Assembly (NCBI GenBank): GCA_002399025.1
Contig: DHCV01000019.1
Span: forward strand, 8,786 to 72,785
Origin: Bacteroidales bacterium UBA4893
GTDB lineage: Bacteria; Bacteroidota; Bacteroidia; Bacteroidales; P3
Reading direction: 5' to 3'
DNA: 64,000 nt
The notes under the pieces are model-generated. The model did not search any database. It was not told where the DNA came from and saw only the letters and a program-made list of their open reading frames with translations. Below are positions 35,650 through 43,965 of the stretch, piece by piece (position 1 is the first letter of the stretch; each line of letters opens with the position of its first letter). The position numbers and the translations under genes were made by a program.

Positions 35650-37132
35650 TCAAATAATTGATTATATCGCAAAAATCCTTTCTCCACTTTTAAGCCTATG
35701 GGGAAGAGTAAATGATAAAGCAAAAACTATTATCATTATCTCAATCCTTTGTGCTCTCTTTATTGGAATTGGCTATTCCTACATTGATTACGAATATTAT
35801 ATTTATGGAGTAGTTCCAATAGTGCTTCTCCTTCTCCTTCTATACTATTATCATTTAGATAAGGTTCTCTATCTGATTGCCTTAATAACACCTTTTTCAA
35901 TTAATATGTTGGTTAGTGAAACAACATCAATGACTCTCCCTACAGAACCATTACTGATATTTTTCACCCTTGTTTTTTCCATTAAATTCTTTGTTGATGG
36001 AAAATATAACCCCAAAATCCTTACTCACCCCATAACACTTGCAATAGTTTTTTATTTGTTCTGGATGCTAATAACAGCTCTAACCAGCGTTAGACCAGTT
36101 GTTTCGTTCAAATACTTTGCCTCAAAAATTTTCTATATTATTCCTTTTTACTTGGCAGTTATTCCTTTACTTTCCAATTTCAAGAAAATCAAAACAATAT
36201 ACCTCTTCTATGCAATTTCTCTAATGTTTGTTGTTTTTTATGCAACCATTGGATTTGCACAAAAGGGATTTGAATTTGACTATTGCTTCTACATAATGCA
36301 GCCATTTTATAATGACCACACAGCTTATGGGGCAATACTGGCAATGTTCTTGACAATTACAACATTTTTTATATTCTCAAAGTCAACAAGTAAGTGGGGA
36401 AGGTTATTATACATATTCTTATTCGGGATTTTCCTTATGGGACTAATACTTTCCTATTCTCGAGCAGCATGGTTGAGTGTCTTGCCCGCAGTAGGGATAT
36501 TTATAATCCTAAAATTTAAAATCAAATTTAAACTAATACTAATAACGTTTTTCTCCCTAATACTTCTGTTTTTTGCTTTCCAATCTCCGTTACTCCAATT
36601 GCTTGAGAAAAATAATCAAGACTCTTCAGGAAATATAGCAGAACACATAACATCAATCTCAAATATAAGCACCGATGCCTCAAACGTTGAAAGAATTAAT
36701 CGTTGGGCTTGTGCCTTTAGGATGTTTAAAGAAAAACCTTTTTTTGGTTGGGGACCAGGAACCTATCAATTTGAATATGCTGGTTATCAAAAGTCATTTC
36801 AGCTCTCAACCATAAGCACCAATGCGGGCAATTTGGGCAATGCACATAGCGAATACTTTGGACCATTAACCGAAAGTGGAGTTTTGGGTATGCTTTCGGT
36901 AATTATCCTTTTTTCTGTTGTAACCTACACAGGTATAAAAGTATATAAACGAGCTCAAAACAAAGCCGAAGGTCAGTTAGCAATATTTCTAACGATGGCA
37001 TTAGTAACCTACTACACCCATGGAGTGTTAAATAACTTCCTCGACACCGATAAACTATCCATTCCTTTTTGGTTCTTCACAGCAGCAATTGTTGCCTTAG
37101 ATATATATTCACAAAAGCGTGAAAGAATCTAA
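35636..37132 (+). CDS. O-antigen ligase / polymerase family membrane protein
   Basis: 498 residues from the ATG at 35636 (MRFLNQIIDYIAKILSPLL); an upstream TTG in frame is unlikely. About 10-12 helices and a large periplasmic loop (about 330-400). Family features: SYSRAAWLSVLPAVGIF, the loop motif GWGPGTYQFEYAGY, and NAHSEYFGPLTESGVLGMLS, the His region conserved in WaaL/RfaL and Wzy-type proteins. It could join O-antigen to lipid A core or polymerise repeats; sequence alone does not separate the two. Translationally coupled to the Wzz-like gene. Confidence 0.88.
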   Translation: MRFLNQIIDYIAKILSPLLSLWGRVNDKAKTIIIISILCALFIGIGYSYIDYEYYIYGVVPIVLLLLLLYYYHLDKVLYLIALITPFSINMLVSETTSMTLPTEPLLIFFTLVFSIKFFVDGKYNPKILTHPITLAIVFYLFWMLITALTSVRPVVSFKYFASKIFYIIPFYLAVIPLLSNFKKIKTIYLFYAISLMFVVFYATIGFAQKGFEFDYCFYIMQPFYNDHTAYGAILAMFLTITTFFIFSKSTSKWGRLLYIFLFGIFLMGLILSYSRAAWLSVLPAVGIFIILKFKIKFKLILITFFSLILLFFAFQSPLLQLLEKNNQDSSGNIAEHITSISNISTDASNVERINRWACAFRMFKEKPFFGWGPGTYQFEYAGYQKSFQLSTISTNAGNLGNAHSEYFGPLTESGVLGMLSVIILFSVVTYTGIKVYKRAQNKAEGQLAIFLTMALVTYYTHGVLNNFLDTDKLSIPFWFFTAAIVALDIYSQKRERI

Positions 37133-37311
37133 TTAAGCAAAGCCCACAAAGTATTTCATTAAACCAATTCACCATTTTTATCTCTAATTTATTAGTCTTA
37201 ATAAAATTTTAAGGCTTAATATTCTAATTTATACCTTATTTCTTTCAATTTAAATAAGGAAATAATCTACCCAAATCAAGTAAAAATTTATTAAAATAAG
37301 GAATAAATTCT
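37133..37311. other. Intergenic region before the 22-bp array
   Basis: No gene. AT-rich, with irregular recurrences of CTTAAT/CCTTAT/AATAAGG words that may be decayed array units (for example 37197, 37215, 37235, 37254). No hairpin terminator is visible after the ligase gene. Confidence 0.4.
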
Positions 37312-37420
37312 GTAAGGTGGCACCATACTATAAGTAAGGTAGCAGGTTACTATGAGTAAGGTGGCAGGATACTTCAGTAAGGTGGCACCTTACTTTAACT
37401 ATGGTCGTACCATAAGAAAT
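37312..37420. repeat. Tandem array, 5 units of 21-22 bp with covarying dyad arms
   Basis: Units begin at 37312, 37334, 37356, 37377 and 37399. Four begin GTAAGGT; the fourth core is GTAAGGTGGCACCTTAC, a 7-3-7 palindrome. The fifth core, TATGGTCGTACCATA, has different bases in both arms but remains a palindrome. Unit 1 has one arm mismatch; units 2 and 3 keep only the outer pairs. Confidence 0.9.
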
Positions 37421-37529
37421 TTATACCTTATCTTATTCAACTATAATAAGGTTTTGATACACTAATATCAAATAAAAACAAATTAATAAGGAATTATTCA
37501 GTTATAATATTGCTTCTAAATTATTTTAT

Positions 37530-37537
37530 TAGCTTTG
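37530..37537 (+). promoter_or_regulatory. -7 box touching the start of the HExxH membrane protein
   Basis: TAGCTTTG, then three bases, then ATG at 37541. Either the mRNA is leaderless or translation starts at the next in-frame ATG (37559). Confidence 0.6.
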
Positions 37538-37540
37538 CAG

Positions 37541-38245
37541 ATGATTTTTAAAGGTATTATGATTTACTTTTGTCTTTATTTTCTAACTCTTATTGGTCTT
37601 TTTGCTTGTTCACTTATTAGTGGAGCTATTAGATATGCTCTAAGAAAGGACTCAAAGGTTATCAAGAACGGCTTTATTATTTTTCTTGCAAACTTTATTC
37701 TTGATAAGAATAAAGGGTTGTTTTATAGGATAATATCTCTCTTGCTAAGGCATTCATGGGAAATGCCTCAAACTCTTTTGGGTAATGTTTTCTCTCAATT
37801 TAAGAATATTATTTGGCAAACCGATAGGGTAGATTTGTTTGGTGGAGTTTGTTTTTCCATTAAATATAATCATAATCATAACTCCGGCATTTCGCTTGGG
37901 AATTTTATAAACATTAACACCTATAATCAAGGAAAGGATGATTTTGAAAAAGAAATTATTTCGGAGCCTCTATTTATGCATGAATATGGTCATACTATTG
38001 ATAGCAGACTTTTTGGACCTTTGTATTTGTTTGTAATTGGAATTCCGAGTTTGGTTAGTGCCATAAGGGCTCATCAGGTAGAGAATCAACCTCAAGGGGT
38101 TAGTTCTCACTACTTTTCATGGTGTGAGAGAAGAGCAAATAGGAATGCAAGGGAGTATTTTAGTAAGCATTTTTCTGTTGATTGGGCAAGTTCCTATAAG
38201 GGCTATACTATTGAAACCTTCTATAGATTAGTAAAGAATACTTAA
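37541..38245 (+). CDS. Membrane protein with HEYGH metallopeptidase-like motif
   Basis: 234 residues from the ATG at 37541; the ATG at 37559 (MIYFCLYFLTLIGLFACS) is an alternative start that would leave a short leader. One N-terminal transmembrane helix (about 8-30), then a soluble part. The motif FMHEYGHTIDSR is a complete HExxH zinc site, and WCERRANRNAREYF about 60 residues later supplies a plausible third ligand Glu. The block GPLYLFVIGIPSLVSA resembles, from memory, metallopeptidase-like domains at the C-termini of Bacteroidota RHS/polymorphic-toxin proteins, but here it is a stand-alone membrane-anchored form. Function unknown. Flanked by the array upstream and secA downstream. Confidence 0.6.
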   Translation: MIFKGIMIYFCLYFLTLIGLFACSLISGAIRYALRKDSKVIKNGFIIFLANFILDKNKGLFYRIISLLLRHSWEMPQTLLGNVFSQFKNIIWQTDRVDLFGGVCFSIKYNHNHNSGISLGNFININTYNQGKDDFEKEIISEPLFMHEYGHTIDSRLFGPLYLFVIGIPSLVSAIRAHQVENQPQGVSSHYFSWCERRANRNAREYFSKHFSVDWASSYKGYTIETFYRLVKNT

Positions 38246-38316
38246 TAATCTTATTCAAAAATTCTCTTTATCTGTTGTTTTATTGCTTTTTTGTCAAAAC
38301 TGACAAATAAAAATGT

Positions 38317-38324
38317 TATTTTTG
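38317..38324 (+). promoter_or_regulatory. -7 box of secA
   Basis: TATTTTTG, 79 bp before the secA ATG; a TTG at about 38291 is a possible -33 element with a rather long spacer. The leader of about 75 nt shows no strong structure. Confidence 0.55.
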
Positions 38325-38403
38325 CAGATTGATTAAAAAGGAATAGTTTTTGACTATTTCTTTGCACATAGATATTAATAACAGATAAATAAACAAAATA
38401 AAG

Positions 38404-41400
38404 ATGCCAAATTTTCTTTCAAAACTTTTCGGAAACAAGTCTCAGCGAGACTTAAAAGAACTTAAGCCAATACTGGAACAATGCTTAGAGTTTTCAGATA
38501 AAGTTATAAACCTTACCAACGACGAGCTTAGAGATAAAACCAAAGAGTTTAAGCAAAGAATCTATAATGAAATTAAAGAAGAAGAAACAAGGGTTGAGGC
38601 TATTCGCCAAAGGATAGATACCGAATTAGATATGCCTGTTCCTGAAAAGCAAGCTCTTTATTCCGAGTTGGAAGAGTTGGAGAAAAAGACCTACGAGAAA
38701 ACTCAAAAGGTTTTGAATGATATTCTTCCAGAGGCTTTTGCTGTTGTGAAAGAAACTGCAAGACGTTTTACTGATAATGAAAAGGTTGAGGTAACAGCCA
38801 ATGATTATGATAAGGATTTGGCTGCCGTTAAGGATAATGTAAACATTGTTGGCGATAAGGCATACTTTGATAAGTCATGGATGGCAGGAGGAAACATGGT
38901 TGAGTGGAATATGATTCACTATGATGTTCAGCTTATTGGAGGAACTGTATTGCATCAAGGAAAGATTGCCGAAATGGCAACAGGGGAAGGAAAGACCCTT
39001 GTAGCAACCCTTCCAATCTATCTTAATGCCCTACCAGGAAAAGGTGTTCACGTTGTAACTGTAAATGACTATTTAGCAAAGCGTGACTCCGAATGGAATA
39101 GTATGATATTTGAATTCCATGGACTAAGGGTTGATTGTATTGATAAGCATGAGCCTAATTCCGAACAAAGACGCAACGCCTATAATGCTGACATTACTTA
39201 TGGAACAAATAATGAGTTTGGTTTTGACTATCTAAGGGATAATATGTGTAATAACCCAAATGAGATTGTTCAAAGAAAACATAATTATGCAATTGTGGAT
39301 GAGGTTGACTCTGTTTTGATTGATGATGCACGTACACCGCTTATTATTTCTGGACCAACACCAAAGGGAGACGACCAGGAGTTTGAACAATTTCGCCCTG
39401 TAATTGAAAAGCTCTATAATGTTCAAAGGGGATTTGTTACTCAAATTCTTGCAGAAGCTAAAAATCTTTTGAAAGAGGGAAGAACACAAGAGCAAGAACG
39501 CGAAGGAGGAATGTTATTACTTAGGGCTCATCACGGGCTTCCAAAAAATAAGGCTTTGATAAAGTTCCTCAGTGAGCCAGGTATGAAATCTCTTTTGTTA
39601 AAGACTGAAAACCAATTTATGCAAGACCAAAGTAAGGAGATGTTTAAGATTGACGACCCTCTATACTTTATTATTGATGAAAAGGTTAATTCAATTGAGC
39701 TAACTGACAAGGGTATTGAGTATTTGACCCAATTGGGAGAAGACCCTAAGATGTATATGCTTACTGATGTTGGAACTGAGATTGCTGAGCTTGAGAAAGA
39801 AGAACTTTCGCCAAAAGACAAGGCAGAAAGAAAAGACAAGATACTTCAATCCTACGCCACACAATCCGACAGAGTACACACCATTAACCAACTCCTTAAA
39901 GCCTATACTCTTTTTGAAAAAGATGTAGAATATGTTGTTGTAAACAATCAAGTGAAGATTGTTGATGAGCAAACAGGACGTATTATGGAGGGAAGGCGTT
40001 ATTCCGATGGATTGCACCAAGCAATTGAAGCAAAGGAAAACGTTAAGGTTGAGGCAGCAACCCAAACCTATGCAACCATAACATTGCAAAACTACTTCCG
40101 TATGTACAAAAAGCTTGCAGGGATGACCGGTACGGCCGAAACTGAAGCAGGTGAGTTGTGGAATATCTATAAATTGGATGTTGTGGTTATTCCAACCAAC
40201 CGCCCAATTGCACGTTTGGACGATAATGACCTAATCTATAAAACAAAGCGTGAAAAGTTCAATGCTGTAATTATTGAAATAGAAAGCCTTGTTAATAAGG
40301 GAAGACCTGTTTTGGTTGGGACAACATCTGTTGAAACCTCAGAGCTATTGAGCAAGATGCTAACCATGAGAAAGATTAAGCATAATGTTTTGAATGCTAA
40401 GCTGCATAAAAGAGAGGCAGATATTGTTGCTGAGGCAGGAATTGCAGGAACCGTTACTATTGCAACCAATATGGCAGGTCGTGGAACGGACATTAAGCTT
40501 GGAGAAGGAGTAAAGGATGCTGGAGGATTAGCAATCATTGGTACAGAAAGACACGAATCACGAAGAGTTGACCGTCAGTTAAGAGGTCGTGCTGGACGTC
40601 AAGGAGACCCAGGTAGTAGCCAGTTCTTTGTTTCTTTGGAAGATAACCTAATGCGTCTTTTCGGTTCGGACAGAATGAGTAAGATAATGGATAGGCTTGG
40701 ACTAAAAGAGGGAGAGGTTATCCAACACTCAATGATGACAAAGAGCATTGAAAGAGCACAGAGAAAGGTTGAGGAGAATAATTTCGGAACAAGAAAGAGA
40801 CTTTTAGAATACGATGATGTTATGAATAATCAACGTGAGGTTATCTACTCAAAACGTCGTAATGCTCTCTATGGGGACAAACTCTCAATTGATATTTCCA
40901 ATATGATTTATGATACTTTGGAATATATGGTTAATGAGTATCATAATTATGGAGACTTGGAGGGCTTTAAGCTTGAGTTTATAAAGCTTACCTCAATGGA
41001 ATGCCCAATTGAAGATAATAAGGCTTTCGCAAATGCCAAAAAGTCAGACTTAGTGGATGAGTTATACGAAAATGTCTATTCAACCTATAAGGCAAGAATG
41101 GAAAGAATAGCACAATTAGCCTTCCCTTATGTTAAGAACCTCTACGAAGGGAAGAACTATACCTATGAAAACATCGCCTTCCCAGTAACAGACGGAGTAA
41201 AGATGATGAATGCAATTGCTCCAATTGAGAAATCTTATCTAACCAACGGAAAAGAAATTGGACTTTCAATAGAAAAGAGTATAACTCTACATATAATTGA
41301 TAATGCTTGGAAGGAACATCTTAGAGAGCTTGACGATTTAAAACAATCTGTTCAAGCCGCTTCTTATGAACAAAAAGACCCATTATTAATTTACAAGTTA

Positions 41401-41688
41401 GAATCTTTTGGCTTGTTTGAGAAGATGATTAATGAAATCAACAAAGACATTACATCTTTCCTATGTCGTGCAACTCTTCCAATTGGAGAGAATGACGTTA
41501 AGCAAACAGACTTGCCTCAAAGTGATAATAGAAAACTAAAGACTGGAAGAGAAGAGTTGAAAGCAGACAATCCATCAGAGCCTCAAAAGATTCAACCTGT
41601 TCATGTTGAGAAAAAGATTGGAAGAAATGAGGAATGTCCTTGTGGAAGTGGTAAGAAATACAAGAACTGCCACGGCAAGAACGAATAA
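38404..41688 (+). CDS. secA: Preprotein translocase ATPase SecA
   Basis: Motor that pushes unfolded proteins through SecYEG. 1094 residues, long but normal for Bacteroidota because of an insertion around residues 330-480. Walker A MATGEGKTLVATLP, Walker B region VDEVDSVLIDDARTPLIIS, NBD2 motif VLVGTTSVETSELLSKML, GRAGRQGDPGSSQFF, and the helical scaffold AWKEHLRELDDLKQSV. The C-terminus carries the zinc-binding tail CPCGSGKKYKNCHG, which contacts SecB or ribosomes. Start MPNFLSKLFGNKSQRDLK is standard. Monocistronic with a strong terminator. Confidence 0.97.
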   Translation: MPNFLSKLFGNKSQRDLKELKPILEQCLEFSDKVINLTNDELRDKTKEFKQRIYNEIKEEETRVEAIRQRIDTELDMPVPEKQALYSELEELEKKTYEKTQKVLNDILPEAFAVVKETARRFTDNEKVEVTANDYDKDLAAVKDNVNIVGDKAYFDKSWMAGGNMVEWNMIHYDVQLIGGTVLHQGKIAEMATGEGKTLVATLPIYLNALPGKGVHVVTVNDYLAKRDSEWNSMIFEFHGLRVDCIDKHEPNSEQRRNAYNADITYGTNNEFGFDYLRDNMCNNPNEIVQRKHNYAIVDEVDSVLIDDARTPLIISGPTPKGDDQEFEQFRPVIEKLYNVQRGFVTQILAEAKNLLKEGRTQEQEREGGMLLLRAHHGLPKNKALIKFLSEPGMKSLLLKTENQFMQDQSKEMFKIDDPLYFIIDEKVNSIELTDKGIEYLTQLGEDPKMYMLTDVGTEIAELEKEELSPKDKAERKDKILQSYATQSDRVHTINQLLKAYTLFEKDVEYVVVNNQVKIVDEQTGRIMEGRRYSDGLHQAIEAKENVKVEAATQTYATITLQNYFRMYKKLAGMTGTAETEAGELWNIYKLDVVVIPTNRPIARLDDNDLIYKTKREKFNAVIIEIESLVNKGRPVLVGTTSVETSELLSKMLTMRKIKHNVLNAKLHKREADIVAEAGIAGTVTIATNMAGRGTDIKLGEGVKDAGGLAIIGTERHESRRVDRQLRGRAGRQGDPGSSQFFVSLEDNLMRLFGSDRMSKIMDRLGLKEGEVIQHSMMTKSIERAQRKVEENNFGTRKRLLEYDDVMNNQREVIYSKRRNALYGDKLSIDISNMIYDTLEYMVNEYHNYGDLEGFKLEFIKLTSMECPIEDNKAFANAKKSDLVDELYENVYSTYKARMERIAQLAFPYVKNLYEGKNYTYENIAFPVTDGVKMMNAIAPIEKSYLTNGKEIGLSIEKSITLHIIDNAWKEHLRELDDLKQSVQAASYEQKDPLLIYKLESFGLFEKMINEINKDITSFLCRATLPIGENDVKQTDLPQSDNRKLKTGREELKADNPSEPQKIQPVHVEKKIGRNEECPCGSGKKYKNCHGKNE

Positions 41689-41709
41689 TCAAAACAGATA
41701 TTCAAACAC

Positions 41710-41746
41710 AAAGAGGAGTTATATTGTAAATATAGCTCCTCTTTTT
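41710..41746 (+). terminator. Terminator of secA
   Basis: About 16-bp stem (AAAGAGGAGTTATATT with AATATAGCTCCTCTTT, one G-U), 3-nt loop, then a T tract. Confidence 0.88.
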
Positions 41747-41807
41747 GCTTTATAGTGAGAAAAAGATTGCAAATTACATATTTGAGAAAATTTTTAGGTG
41801 TAAATTC

Positions 41808-41837
41808 TTGTAAGAATGGAAAATTATTGTATTTTTG
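41808..41837 (+). promoter_or_regulatory. Promoter of rpsF-rpsR-rplI
   Basis: TTG at 41808-41810, 19 bp, TATTTTTG at 41830-41837, 54 bp before rpsF. Consensus form. Confidence 0.75.
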
Positions 41838-41891
41838 CAAACTCTTTTCAAGGGAAAAGAAGATATTTTATTAATACAAATCAAATAATTA

Positions 41892-42296
41892 ATGGTAAGA
41901 CAGTACGAAACCGTTTTCATTATGACTCCCGTTTTATCTGAACAACAGATAAAGGAGACGGTACAAAAGTATCAGTCATTATTGACTGAAAGTGGAGCTG
42001 AAATTGTTTACGAAAACAATTGGGGAATGCGTAAATTGGCATACCCTATCCAAAAGAAATCTACAGGATTTTATTATCTAATAGAGTTTAAAGCAGAAGG
42101 TGAACTTATTGCTAAGCTTGAAACAGCTTACAAGAGAGATGAAAAACTTCTTCGTTTTTTAACTGTTTCTTTAGACAAACATGCAATTGCATACAACGAA
42201 AAGAAACGTTCAGGTGGTATGAAAAAACAACAAGAAGCAGCTATGGCAAAACAAGAAATTGTTAAGCCTAAGTCACAAGAAGAAGCTGAAAATTAA
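41892..42296 (+). CDS. rpsF: 30S ribosomal protein S6
   Basis: 134 residues. RRM-like fold with YETVFIMTPVLSEQQIKETV, WGMRKLAYPIQKKSTGFYYL and RDEKLLRFLTVSLDKHAI. The C-terminal tail is extended and charged (QQEAAMAKQEIVKPKSQEEA). First gene of the S6-S18-L9 operon; unlike in many bacteria, no ssb or priB lies between S6 and S18. Confidence 0.97.
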   Translation: MVRQYETVFIMTPVLSEQQIKETVQKYQSLLTESGAEIVYENNWGMRKLAYPIQKKSTGFYYLIEFKAEGELIAKLETAYKRDEKLLRFLTVSLDKHAIAYNEKKRSGGMKKQQEAAMAKQEIVKPKSQEEAEN

Positions 42297-42316
42297 TTAT
42301 AAATAATTGAAGAGAA

Positions 42317-42583
42317 ATGGCAAACGAAACAGAAATAAAATATTTAACCCCAATTACGGTTGAAACTCAAAGAAAAAAATACTGCCGCTTCAAGAAAAGT
42401 GGTATTAAGTATATTGATTATAAGGATGCAGATTTTCTTTTAAAGTTTGTAAATGAACAAGGTAAACTTCTTCCAAGAAGATTAACCGGAACATCTAACA
42501 AATATCAAAAGAAGGTTGCACAAGCAGTTAAAAGAGCACGTCATTTGGCCCTTATGCCTTACGTTGCAGATTTATTAAAATAA
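42317..42583 (+). CDS. rpsR: 30S ribosomal protein S18
   Basis: 88 residues. Conserved core KYCRFKKSGIKYIDYKDADF, GKLLPRRLTGTSNKYQKKVA and AVKRARHLALMPYVADLLK. Binds next to S6 on the platform of the 30S subunit. Gap of 20 bp on each side within the operon. Confidence 0.97.
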   Translation: MANETEIKYLTPITVETQRKKYCRFKKSGIKYIDYKDADFLLKFVNEQGKLLPRRLTGTSNKYQKKVAQAVKRARHLALMPYVADLLK

Positions 42584-42602
42584 TTAAGGAGGGAAATCAT
42601 AG

Positions 42603-43055
42603 ATGGAAATTATATTAAAACAAGATATGAGCAACCTTGGCTACAAGGACGACATAGTAAAGGTTAAAGATGGTTATGCAAATAACTTTCTAATTCCTCA
42701 AGGATATGCAATGGTTGCAACTGCTTCAAACAAGAAAATTATTGCAGAAAACCTTAAGCAAAGAGCTTTTAAAGAAGAAAAATTGCGTAAGGATGCAGAA
42801 ACTTTAGTTGCTGCTTATGCTAAGATTGAAGGTTTGAAGATTGGAGCAAAGGCATCAGAAAATGGTAAGATATTCGGTTCAGTTAACGCAATTCAACTTG
42901 CTGATTCAATCAAACAACAATTTGATATTGAAGTTGACAGAAAAAGAATTTCTATCAAGGGCGATGCAATTAAAACTTTAGGAACCTACAAAGCTACTAT
43001 CTCAGCTTATAAGGATTTGAAAGCAGAAATTGAATTTGAAGTTGTAGCTGAATAA
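42603..43055 (+). CDS. rplI: 50S ribosomal protein L9
   Basis: 150 residues with the standard two-domain shape: N-terminal MEIILKQDMSNLGYKDDIVK and GYANNFLIPQGYAMVATASN, a long connecting helix (about 40-80), and a C-terminal domain (GKIFGSVNAIQLADSIKQQF). Last gene of the operon, followed by a strong terminator. A good ribosome-binding site (AGGAGGGA) precedes it, unusual in this lineage. Confidence 0.97.
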   Translation: MEIILKQDMSNLGYKDDIVKVKDGYANNFLIPQGYAMVATASNKKIIAENLKQRAFKEEKLRKDAETLVAAYAKIEGLKIGAKASENGKIFGSVNAIQLADSIKQQFDIEVDRKRISIKGDAIKTLGTYKATISAYKDLKAEIEFEVVAE

Positions 43056-43083
43056 GTTATTCAACAATTCAACAAACATAATT

Positions 43084-43116
43084 AGACCTTTGGGATTTCT
43101 CAAAGGTCTTTTTTTG
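43084..43116 (+). terminator. Terminator of the rpsF-rpsR-rplI operon
   Basis: AGACCTTTG, loop GGATTTCT, CAAAGGTCT, then seven T's. Confidence 0.9.
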
Positions 43117-43151
43117 TTTCTACTCCCAAGCCAATTAACAAAAAAAAGACT

Positions 43152-43159
43152 TATTTTTG
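43152..43159 (+). promoter_or_regulatory. -7 box of the RNA methyltransferase gene
   Basis: TATTTTTG, 21 bp before the ATG at 43181. Confidence 0.6.
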
Positions 43160-43180
43160 CAACTATAAACTAAAAATGTA

Positions 43181-43939
43181 ATGTTGTCAAAAGCAGAGAT
43201 AAAAAGAGTATCTTCCTATAAAGAAGCGAAGTACAGAAATCAAGACATGGTTTTTGTTGTTGAAGGAGTAAAGATGGTTGATGAACTTATTGCCTCTGGT
43301 TTCGAAATAGAAAGGATATTTGGAACAAGAAAGTGGATGGATGATAACACACAAAAGGTAGGAAGTAGAGCCGATGAGGTTATTGAAGTAGGGGAGGATG
43401 AATTAAAGAAAATATCCTCACTCATAACTCCCAACCAAGTTTTGGCAATAGTCAAAGCTCCAACCCCAAAAGACATAGATTTCAAAGATAGATTAGTTAT
43501 AGCCTTAGACCAAATTAACGACCCAGGCAATTTAGGAACAATAATACGAATTGCAGATTGGTTTGGAGTTGAGGATATTATTTGTTCTGAAAGTACTGTT
43601 GACCAATACAACCCAAAGGCTATCCAATCCACAATGGGCTCTTTGTTTAGGGTAAACATAAGCTATGTAAATCTCGAGGCAACACTAAAAACCCTTTCTA
43701 AGACCTATCCAATCTACGGCACAGTTGTGAAAAATGGAGAGGATATTTACCAAACCCAATTAAAAACACAAGGAATTATAATTATAGGTAGCGAATCGCA
43801 TGGTATAAGTAAAGAAATCCTACCATTAATTAATCATCCCCTAACCATACCCAATTTTTCCATTAACCAAAGTGCCGAATCCCTCAACGCAAGCATTGCA
43901 ACCGGAATTGTGCTTTCGGAGTTTAGAAGAAGGGGTTAA
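43181..43939 (+). CDS. SpoU-family (TrmH/RlmB-like) RNA 2'-O-methyltransferase
   Basis: 252 residues. An N-terminal substrate-binding domain (residues 1-95, RNQDMVFVVEGVKMVDELIA) is followed by the SPOUT knot domain with all three motifs: LDQINDPGNLGTIIRIADWF (motif 1), IIIGSESHGIS (motif 2), TIPNFSINQSAESLNASIAT (motif 3). It methylates a ribose in rRNA or tRNA using S-adenosylmethionine; RlmB (23S G2251) is likely but not certain. The 26-bp gap to the next gene suggests co-transcription. Confidence 0.92.
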   Translation: MLSKAEIKRVSSYKEAKYRNQDMVFVVEGVKMVDELIASGFEIERIFGTRKWMDDNTQKVGSRADEVIEVGEDELKKISSLITPNQVLAIVKAPTPKDIDFKDRLVIALDQINDPGNLGTIIRIADWFGVEDIICSESTVDQYNPKAIQSTMGSLFRVNISYVNLEATLKTLSKTYPIYGTVVKNGEDIYQTQLKTQGIIIIGSESHGISKEILPLINHPLTIPNFSINQSAESLNASIATGIVLSEFRRRG

Positions 43940-43965
43940 GACTTAGTTTTTAAAAATCAGAAAAT

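Noticed and set aside
34624..37132. Complete O-antigen or capsule locus
   Set aside because: Only a chain-length protein and a ligase-like protein are present, with no glycosyltransferases, flippase or sugar-nucleotide genes on either side.
37312..37420. CRISPR array
   Set aside because: Units are 21-22 bp in total with only 4-9 variable bases between cores, so there are no spacers of 25 bp or more, no long conserved repeat and no cas genes. The same applies to the other arrays.
39232..40538. Minus-strand frames of 87-129 codons opposite secA
   Set aside because: They lie inside the conserved secA coding region and encode low-complexity Ser/Leu-rich sequence.
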